Assembly (NCBI GenBank): GCA_002362145.1
Contig: DETX01000052.1
Location: 1-5,293, forward strand
Direction: 5' to 3'
DNA: 5,293 nt
Source of the DNA: Clostridiales bacterium UBA3277
GTDB lineage: Bacteria; Bacillota; Clostridia; Oscillospirales; Oscillospiraceae
Part shown: in pieces, positions 1-4,299 of the stretch
Layout of the letters: each line of letters begins with the position of its first letter
Numbering within the stretch: the first letter of the stretch is position 1
The notes under the pieces: generated by a model
The model's input: only the letters and a program-made list of their open reading frames with translations
The model's database searches: none
What the model was told of the DNA's origin: nothing
Translations under genes and position numbers: made by a program

Positions 1-632
1 ATCTGGGTGGCGATGTTGCAGGCCGTGGAGAAGGAATGGGGCTTCTCGATGAGGGTGCCGGAAATGACGGTGCCGTTCTGGAGCATATCGTCCAGGTTCA
101 CCAGATCGCAGTTGTGCATATGCTGGGCATAATAGTCGGAGTCGTGGAAGTGGATGATGCCGGCCTCGTGGGCCTCCACAATCTCCTGGGGCAGCAGAAT
201 CCGGCTGGTGATGTCCTTGCTGACCTCACCGGCCATGTAGTCCCGCTGGACGGCATTGATGGTGGGGTTTTTATTGGCATTCTCCTGCTTGACCTCCTCG
301 TTGTTGCACTCGATGAGGCTGAGAATCCGGTCGTCGGTGGTGTTGGACTGGCGCAGCAGGCTGCGGGTATAGCGGTAGGTGATGTACTGCTTGGCCACTT
401 CAAAGGCGCCGTGGGCCATGATGGCCTTCTCCACCAGGTCCTGGATTTCCTCCACGGAGGGGCTGCGGCCCATCTCCTGGCAGGCGATCTGGACGCTCTC
501 GGAAATTCTGCGTATCTGCAGGGGGGTCATACGAACCTTCTCGTCCGCGGCTTCGTTGGCCTTCGTCACGGCCATAAGGATCTTATCGATGTCGAAGGTG
601 GCCTCGGCACCGTTTCTTTTAATAATCTTCAT
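1..632 (-). CDS. nrdD: Anaerobic (class III) ribonucleoside-triphosphate reductase, N-terminal part
   Basis: The product reduces ribonucleoside triphosphates to deoxyribonucleotides under anaerobic conditions, using a glycyl radical installed by the activase NrdG. Only 210 codons are visible; the frame runs open through the left edge, and clostridial NrdD proteins are usually about 700 residues or more. Residues 1-90 form an ATP-cone regulatory domain: it opens MKIIKRNGAEATFDIDKI and ends with a VEKAIMAHGAFEVAKQYITYRY block. The start of the reductase barrel follows, with the family signatures NANKNPTINAVQRDYMAGEV (about 118-137), LPQEIVEAHEAGIIHFHDSDY (147-167) and MHNCDL, whose Cys175 is the conserved cysteine of this segment. 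The ATG at 632 is preceded by AAGGAGG with a 7-base spacer. It is transcribed away from galM from its own promoter. The glycyl-radical C-terminus and any nrdG lie outside the window. The identification rests on motifs read by eye and is strong. Confidence 0.96.
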   Translation of the reverse strand, partial: MKIIKRNGAEATFDIDKILMAVTKANEAADEKVRMTPLQIRRISESVQIACQEMGRSPSVEEIQDLVEKAIMAHGAFEVAKQYITYRYTRSLLRQSNTTDDRILSLIECNNEEVKQENANKNPTINAVQRDYMAGEVSKDITSRILLPQEIVEAHEAGIIHFHDSDYYAQHMHNCDLVNLDDMLQNGTVISGTLIEKPHSFSTACNIATQ

Positions 633-681
633 CGTGGTTCCTCCTTTGGACGCAGGACCTGTGCGCCCGCGTGCATGACCC

Positions 682-709
682 ATTATACTACATATTGTGG
701 TTTTGTCAA
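682..709 (-). promoter_or_regulatory. Sigma-A promoter of nrdD
   Basis: Read on the minus strand, a perfect -35 TTGACA (704-709) is separated by 16 bp from a perfect -10 TATAAT (682-687). Transcription should begin near 675, giving a leader of about 43 bases before the nrdD ATG at 632. Both hexamers are exact consensus, so the promoter should be strong unless repressed. The overlapping NrdR box suggests exactly that. Confidence 0.9.
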
Positions 710-732
710 GAAGCAGATACAAAATGTGGTAT
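685..732. promoter_or_regulatory. Pair of NrdR boxes over the nrdD promoter
   Basis: Box 1 (685-700, ATACTACATATTGTGG) matches the published NrdR consensus acaCwAtATaTwGtgt at 13 of 16 positions and sits on the -10 element and the spacer. Box 2 (717-732, ATACAAAATGTGGTAT) is weaker, about 11 of 16, but has ATAC/GTAT ends like an inverted repeat and lies just upstream of the -35. The two start 32 bp apart, about three helical turns, which is the known spacing for NrdR, the ATP/dATP-sensing repressor of ribonucleotide reductase genes. Binding would block RNA polymerase. No nrdR gene is in the window, so the regulator is inferred. Confidence 0.85.
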
Positions 733-760
733 GCGTTCTTTTTCGGCAAAAAAGTACCGG

Positions 761-798
761 TTCCCAAGGCTCCCCGTTTTTTCCGCTGGAGCCGGGAA
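761..798. other. Imperfect hairpin between the divergent nrdD and galM promoters
   Basis: TTCCC-AA-GGCTCC (761-773) pairs with GGAGCCGGGAA (788-798): 11 base pairs with a two-base bulge and a 14-base loop containing six T residues. Read on the minus strand it is followed, after a few bases, by TACTTTTTT. It could therefore weakly stop antisense transcription coming from the galM side. No minus-strand gene lies behind it, and no plus-strand U-tract follows. Its role is unknown; it may be a relic or a chance structure. Confidence 0.35.
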
Positions 799-832
799 AG
801 TTTCCAAAAAAGGGACGTTCTAAAAGAAATGT

Positions 833-861
833 TTGAAATCCACTCCGCAATATAGTATAAT
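833..861 (+). promoter_or_regulatory. Sigma-A promoter of galM
   Basis: TTGAAA (833-838) is separated by 17 bp from a perfect TATAAT (856-861). The start of transcription should fall near 868, about 58 bases before the galM ATG at 926. The promoter lies about 100 bp from the NrdR boxes, so co-control of galM by NrdR is unlikely. I see no obvious catabolite-response (cre) palindrome nearby. Confidence 0.85.
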
Positions 862-925
862 TCTCTTTAGGGGTCTTTACATAATCCCGCCTGTTCCTCC
901 AAAAAAAATGAAGGGAGAAAAAATC

Positions 926-1939
926 ATGAAAAAATATTTCGGCGTTTTGCCCTCCGGAGAAACCGCCTCTCTCTACACCTTATCCTGTGGAGCCCTCTCC
1001 GCCTCGGTGACGGATTACGGTGCCACGCTGGTGAGCCTTCTGGTGCCTGACGCCCAGGGCGCCCTGGCGGACGTGGTTTTGGGCCACGACGACTGCAACG
1101 GATACCGCTTAGGCACCGGCTGCATCGGCGCCACCGTAGGCCGCAATGCCAACCGGACCCAGGGCGCCTCCTTCTGCCTGGGCGATGCAGCCTGCCGTCT
1201 GGGGGTCAACGACAACGGCAACAACCTCCACTCCGGTCCGGATTTCTTCTTTCACCGGCTGTGGAGCGTGGCCTCGGTGACGGATTGCTCCATTATCTTT
1301 ACCCTGGAAAGCCCCAGCGGCGACCAGGGCTTCCCGGGAAACGCCCGAATCTTTGTGACCTATACCCTGGAAAATGACGGCCTTCGGGTCCGCTATGACG
1401 CCGTCAGCGACCGGGACACCGTGTTCAATATGACGAACCACAGCTATTTTAACCTGGCGGGCCACGAAAAAACCGACGCCGCCATGGACCAGCTTCTGAC
1501 CCTTCCGGGCCGCTGGTTCAACCCCGACGACGGGGAAAATATTCCCACCGGCGAGAAACGGGACGTCTCCGGCACCCCCATGGACTTCCGCGCCCCCAAG
1601 GCCCTGGGCCAGGACCTGAACGCCGACTACGAGCCGCTGCACCTGCAAAACGGCTATGACCACAACTGGGAGGTCTACAGCAACCCCTGCGCCATTCTCC
1701 GGGACCCCGTCTCCGGCCGGACCCTGGCCATCACCACGGACTGCCCCGGCATCCAGGTCTACACCGGCAACTTCCTGAATGAGACCGGCAAGGGCGGCGT
1801 CTACTATGGCAAAAATTCCGGCGTGGCTCTGGAGACCCAGTTCGCGCCGGACTGCCTCCACCACCCGGACTGGCCTCAGCCCATCGTCAAGGCCGGCGAA
1901 AAATATCACAGCGAAACCTTCTACCGCTTCACCTGGTAA
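926..1939 (+). CDS. galM: Aldose 1-epimerase (galactose mutarotase)
   Basis: A 337-residue cytosolic enzyme that interconverts the alpha and beta anomers of galactose, glucose and similar aldoses, feeding the Leloir pathway. Length and motifs fit the GalM family throughout: VGRNANR (71-77), NNLHSG with His102, NHSYFNLAGH with His172, YDHNW with Asp245, and GKNSGVALETQ with Glu303. The two histidines correspond to the substrate-binding and acid-catalyst residues, Asp245 to the sugar-binding aspartate and Glu303 to the catalytic base of characterised GalM enzymes. The ATG at 926 is chosen because GGGAG lies just upstream and family homology begins there. In-frame ATGs at 833 and 908 lack a ribosome-binding site, and 833 falls on the promoter itself. 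No other galactose genes are adjacent and the gene has its own promoter and terminator, so it appears monocistronic. Its preferred sugar cannot be read from the sequence. Confidence 0.95.
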   Translation: MKKYFGVLPSGETASLYTLSCGALSASVTDYGATLVSLLVPDAQGALADVVLGHDDCNGYRLGTGCIGATVGRNANRTQGASFCLGDAACRLGVNDNGNNLHSGPDFFFHRLWSVASVTDCSIIFTLESPSGDQGFPGNARIFVTYTLENDGLRVRYDAVSDRDTVFNMTNHSYFNLAGHEKTDAAMDQLLTLPGRWFNPDDGENIPTGEKRDVSGTPMDFRAPKALGQDLNADYEPLHLQNGYDHNWEVYSNPCAILRDPVSGRTLAITTDCPGIQVYTGNFLNETGKGGVYYGKNSGVALETQFAPDCLHHPDWPQPIVKAGEKYHSETFYRFTW

Positions 1940-1944
1940 CCCCG

Positions 1945-1980
1945 CCGTCCCCGCCGCATATGCGGCGGGGACGGTTTTTT
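1945..1980 (+). terminator. Rho-independent terminator of galM
   Basis: A perfect 30-base palindrome begins five bases after the galM stop. CCGTCCCCGCCGCAT (1945-1959) pairs with the complementary arm at 1960-1974 and is followed at once by six T residues. The self-complementary centre CATATG leaves no unpaired loop in the full palindrome, so the RNA will open a few central pairs. The reverse strand has no T-tract, so it acts on galM only. Confidence 0.95.
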
Positions 1981-2046
1981 CCTCCCATTTTCAAAACGGC
2001 ACCGGGCTGGGGCGCACCTCCCGCATAGCGGCGCATAAACTGTCCT

Positions 2047-2063
2047 ATAAGCGCTTCGCTTAT
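2047..2063 (+). other. Leader hairpin before the cysteine-rich gene
   Basis: ATAAGCG (2047-2053) and CGCTTAT (2057-2063) form a perfect 7-bp stem with a CTT loop, followed by TTT. It ends about ten bases before the GGGAGGT ribosome-binding site at 2074-2080. It may be an mRNA-stabilising 5' structure or a weak attenuator. The stem is short and not GC-rich and the T run is brief, so termination here would be inefficient. Confidence 0.4.
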
Positions 2064-2086
2064 TTTCTGATACGGGAGGTAAACTT

Positions 2087-2890
2087 ATGTCCGAACAAAC
2101 CAACGACGTCCTGGGCGGCGGCGGGCCGCGCCAGTGTATGTCCATCCACACCCGCAAGATCACCGACTCCTGCCGGGACAAAGACTGCATCGAGGACCTG
2201 CGGGTCTATCTCACCCGGGGCTGCCAGCAGCTTCTGGATACCGCCGCCAACGTCCGGGTCCGCAGCGCGGAGCTGCTGCACACCTACATTGATGTGGAGC
2301 CCGTGGCCTTCGACCGGAAGCACTACTGCATCGACGTGACCTTTTACTACCGGATCGTGGCCGACGCGGTGGTGGGCTCCTGCCGCCCCACCAGCCTGTA
2401 CGGCCTGGCCGTATTCTCCAAGCGGGCAGTCCTCTGCGGTGAAGACAGCCGGGCCCACATTTTCCGCAGCGACACACGGATCGGGGAGGCGGACGGCATG
2501 ACCATCGGCTCTTCCAATCGTCCCATCGCCGTTGTGGAGGTTCTCGACCCCATGGTCCTGTCCTCCAAGGTCAAGGAAAACTGCGACTGCGGCTGCGACA
2601 CCGCCGCCCAGATTCCGGAGTGCGTCCGCTCTCTCTTTGACGAGGAGCTGGCCCTCACCGGTGGCCAGCGGCGGCTCTACGTTACCCTGGGCCAGTTCTC
2701 CATCATCCGCCTGGAGCGGGACGCCCAGATTGTCATTCCCATGGTGGAATACAGCATGCCCCAGAAGGAATGCTGCGACAGCGCCGGCTGCTGCACCGAG
2801 GACCCCTGCGAGGCCTTCAGCCGCATCCCCTTCCCGGCGGGGCAGTTCTCCCCCAAGGAGTGCGACGACCACTGCGGATGTAAGCCCTAA
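2087..2890 (+). CDS. Cysteine-rich protein of unknown function
   Basis: I do not recognise a characterised family. The 267-residue product has 19 cysteines (about 7 percent), grouped as an N-terminal set (17, 29, 34, 46), single cysteines at 81, 99 and 117, a CDCGC cluster at 166-170 with Cys179, an ECCDSAGCCTEDPC cluster at 228-241, and a C-terminal CDDHCGC at 259-265. Between the clusters are ordinary beta-rich stretches such as HTYIDVEPVAFDRKHYCIDV (65-84) and LYVTLGQFSIIRLERDAQIV (197-216). There is no signal peptide or membrane segment, so it should be made in the cytosol. The start is supported by GGGAGGT six bases upstream. It has its own leader and terminator and no operon partner. 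The clusters suggest metal binding or disulfide cross-linking; a spore-coat or exosporium protein is one possibility, by analogy with cysteine-rich clostridial spore proteins, but nothing here proves it. Coding status is very likely; function is open. Confidence 0.88.
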   Translation: MSEQTNDVLGGGGPRQCMSIHTRKITDSCRDKDCIEDLRVYLTRGCQQLLDTAANVRVRSAELLHTYIDVEPVAFDRKHYCIDVTFYYRIVADAVVGSCRPTSLYGLAVFSKRAVLCGEDSRAHIFRSDTRIGEADGMTIGSSNRPIAVVEVLDPMVLSSKVKENCDCGCDTAAQIPECVRSLFDEELALTGGQRRLYVTLGQFSIIRLERDAQIVIPMVEYSMPQKECCDSAGCCTEDPCEAFSRIPFPAGQFSPKECDDHCGCKP

Positions 2891-2893
2891 CGC

Positions 2894-2925
2894 AAGTGCC
2901 TCCCCGACAGGGGAGGCACTTTTTT
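2894..2925 (+). terminator. Rho-independent terminator of the cysteine-rich gene
   Basis: AAGTGCCTCCCC (2894-2905) and its exact complement (2910-2921) form a 12-bp stem around a GACA loop and run into a six-T tract (2920-2925). It starts four bases after the stop codon. On the minus strand the stem is not followed by T residues, so it is not a normal terminator for the convergent LRR gene. Confidence 0.95.
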
Positions 2926-2964
2926 ATCGGTTGGGAACTTCCTGCCCGAGAGGCACTTTTTTAT
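2913..2964. repeat. 15-bp direct repeat of the terminator 3' arm
   Basis: GAGGCACTTTTTTAT occurs at 2913-2927, as the right arm and T-tract of the terminator, and again exactly at 2950-2964, starting 37 bp later. The second copy has no adjacent left arm. The terminator's left arm could pair with it over nine bases (AAGTGCCTC/GAGGCACTT) as an alternative, long-looped hairpin ending in a second T-tract. It may be the remnant of a duplicated terminator or a backup stop. Confidence 0.8.
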
Positions 2965-2983
2965 GAGGTCCACAAGTGGGACT

Positions 2984-4066
2984 TTAATAGCGCATCTGCT
3001 CCCGCAGAAGGGCATAGCGGGGGGCATAGCCGCCGTCGGCGGTGCGGCGCCAGACGCCGCCGGTGGGATACAGATCCTCCGTATCCACCAGGCACTCCGG
3101 ATGGGCCCGGGCAAAGCCCTTGATCTGAGCCTCGGGAACGCTGTGGGCATAGCAGATGCGCAGCCGCTTCAGCTTTTTCAGGCCGTACAGCGGGGAGATA
3201 TCCGAGAGCTTGGGGAGGTTTCCAATGTTCAGGTGCTCTAAATTCTCGCACTGGGCCAGGGGTGTGATGTCCGTGACCCGGTTGGAAAAGGTCTCCAGGT
3301 ATTCCAGCTCCGGGCATTTCGTCAGCGGCGTCAGATCCCCCACCCCGCTGATGGCCACAATGGCCACCTGCAATTTGGGCATATCCTCCACGAAGTCCAC
3401 ATTGGTCACGGTCTCGTTGTGGCCGATGTCCAGATACCGTGTGTCATGGCAGTAGCGGAACAGCGGAGTATAGCGATCGTCGCACTGGCCGTTTCCGGGG
3501 CGGAGCAGATCCGTGTCGGTGAGCACGGTGTACGCCCCCGCGTGAATCCGCCAGACCACCTCCATCTGGGGAGTGTCCCGACGCAGGCGGTCCATCTGCG
3601 CATCGTCCACCCCGCAGTCGTCCAGCAGCAGATACTCACAGCTTGCCAGATACGGAATCACCCGGCGCAGCCGGGGGAGGCCCTCGTTTCCGATGTCCAC
3701 ATTTTTATATTCGATTCTCTGGTCCTCGGAGGTGACAAATTGGCCGAACAGGTCAAAGCCGCACCGGAACCGGGCCTGGGGGGCCGCCTGGCGGAGAAGG
3801 TCCAGCTCCTCCACATCCCAGCGGCAGATTCCCCGCCGGGTGATCAGGTTGATGGTTTCCAGCTGGGGCAGCTTTTCCAGGGCCTGGGCGATGACCGCGG
3901 CCTGACCGGGGTTCTCCTCAGACAGGTCCAGCTCCCGGGCTGATGGGTAGATCCGGCGGTTTCCAATGGCCACCGCCTCCTGGCTGTCCAGGGCCCGGGC
4001 CGTGCCCCAGGGCAGAAGCATCAGGAGCAAGGCCAGCACCGCCAGGTGTTTGCCGTATTTTATCAT
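2984..4066 (-). CDS. Secreted leucine-rich-repeat protein
   Basis: A 360-residue exported protein. Residues 1-25 are a signal peptide: MIKYGK, a hydrophobic core LAVLALLLMLLPW, then a likely cleavage after ARA (Ala25). No lipobox, membrane anchor or sortase signal is present, so it is probably released or loosely wall-associated. From about residue 208 come four to five leucine-rich repeats of the 22-residue SDS22/internalin-like type, for example LEYLETFSNRVTDITPLAQC (254-273) and LEHLNIGNLPKLSDISPLYG (276-295). The N-terminal half (about 41-190) holds two copies of a looser LRR-like module ending in LLRQAAPQARF and RLRRDTPQMEV. The ATG at 4066 is preferred because AAGGA lies 8 bases upstream and the signal peptide starts there. 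The longer frame from 4234 would cross the promoter and a terminator. Such repeats usually bind proteins; the ligand is unknown. No clear minus-strand terminator follows, so its transcript may run into the convergent gene's 3' end. Confidence 0.9.
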   Translation of the reverse strand: MIKYGKHLAVLALLLMLLPWGTARALDSQEAVAIGNRRIYPSARELDLSEENPGQAAVIAQALEKLPQLETINLITRRGICRWDVEELDLLRQAAPQARFRCGFDLFGQFVTSEDQRIEYKNVDIGNEGLPRLRRVIPYLASCEYLLLDDCGVDDAQMDRLRRDTPQMEVVWRIHAGAYTVLTDTDLLRPGNGQCDDRYTPLFRYCHDTRYLDIGHNETVTNVDFVEDMPKLQVAIVAISGVGDLTPLTKCPELEYLETFSNRVTDITPLAQCENLEHLNIGNLPKLSDISPLYGLKKLKRLRICYAHSVPEAQIKGFARAHPECLVDTEDLYPTGGVWRRTADGGYAPRYALLREQMRY

Positions 4067-4100
4067 GTTCCTCTTCCTTCTTGCCAAATCGTGTAACCCC

Positions 4101-4129
4101 AGTTTACCACAGGCGGTTCGGTTTGTCCA
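4101..4129 (-). promoter_or_regulatory. Sigma-A promoter of the LRR gene
   Basis: On the minus strand TGGACA (4124-4129) and TAAACT (4101-4106) are separated by 17 bp, one and two mismatches from consensus. The predicted start near 4094 gives a leader of about 28 bases to the ATG at 4066. It lies downstream of the tandem terminators, which supports independent transcription of this gene. Confidence 0.75.
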
Positions 4130-4151
4130 GCCGGAAAACACGTCCGGCTGG
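4127..4151. promoter_or_regulatory. Inverted repeat overlapping the LRR-gene -35
   Basis: CCAGCCGGA (4127-4135) and TCCGGCTGG (4143-4151) form a perfect 9-bp inverted repeat around a 7-base centre. It covers three bases of the -35 element of the minus-strand promoter. Neither strand has a T-tract after it, so it is not a terminator. Its position fits an operator for a dimeric regulator, but no regulator gene is nearby, and this is inference. Confidence 0.4.
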
Positions 4152-4170
4152 GCGATCCCCCCCCTTCCAC

Positions 4171-4205
4171 GAAAATGAAAACCGCCGTCCATTGGAGACG
4201 GTGGT
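4171..4205 (-). terminator. Second (backup) terminator behind the surface-protein gene
   Basis: On the minus strand ACCACCGTC (4205-4197) pairs with GACGGCGGT (4189-4181), with one A-C mismatch in nine positions and a 7-base loop, then TTTCATTTTC (4180-4171). It lies about 35 bp beyond the first terminator and before the LRR promoter. Confidence 0.7.
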
Positions 4206-4231
4206 CTTGGGTAAAACCAGATGGTCCTTTC

Positions 4232-4264
4232 CAAAGAAATACCCGGCGGTTTTCACCGCCGGGT
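4232..4264 (-). terminator. Rho-independent terminator of the surface-protein gene
   Basis: On the minus strand ACCCGGCGG (4264-4256) pairs perfectly with CCGCCGGGT (4249-4241) around a TGAAAA loop and is followed by ATTTCTTT. It starts 36 bases after the stop codon at 4300-4302. The interrupted U-tract may make it leaky, which would explain the second terminator behind it. Confidence 0.85.
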
Positions 4265-4299
4265 CATTTCATTAGGATTTTGAGTTTCTCAAAGGGTCC

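Noticed and set aside
36..836. A 266-codon plus-strand open frame opposite nrdD
   Set aside because: It is antisense to a clear NrdD coding frame, lacks a ribosome-binding site, has low-complexity Gly/Val/Leu composition and crosses the nrdD promoter. Long antisense frames are common in GC-rich genes.
896..920. Hairpin in the galM leader masking the ribosome-binding site (CTCC pairing with GGAG)
   Set aside because: Only four base pairs with a long A-rich loop, too weak to claim regulation.
833..925. Earlier galM starts at 833 or 908
   Set aside because: The 833 start falls on the -35 element, and neither has a ribosome-binding site. GalM homology begins at the ATG at 926.
1109..1909. A 266-codon minus-strand open frame opposite galM
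   Set aside because: It lies inside the galM gene, whose product has all family motifs. The antisense product is Gly/Ala/Val-rich with no recognisable domain.
2060..2872. A 270-codon minus-strand open frame opposite the cysteine-rich gene
   Set aside because: I considered it because the plus-strand gene is itself unrecognised. The plus strand has a strong Shine-Dalgarno, a stop followed at once by a perfect terminator, and a structured protein. The minus frame has none of these.
3419..3943. A 174-codon plus-strand open frame within the LRR gene
   Set aside because: It is antisense to a protein with a signal peptide and clear leucine-rich repeats, and has no start signals of its own.
4067..4234. 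A 56-residue N-terminal extension of the LRR protein from 4234
   Set aside because: It would cover the promoter, the inverted repeat and the second terminator, and it would bury the signal peptide inside the protein.
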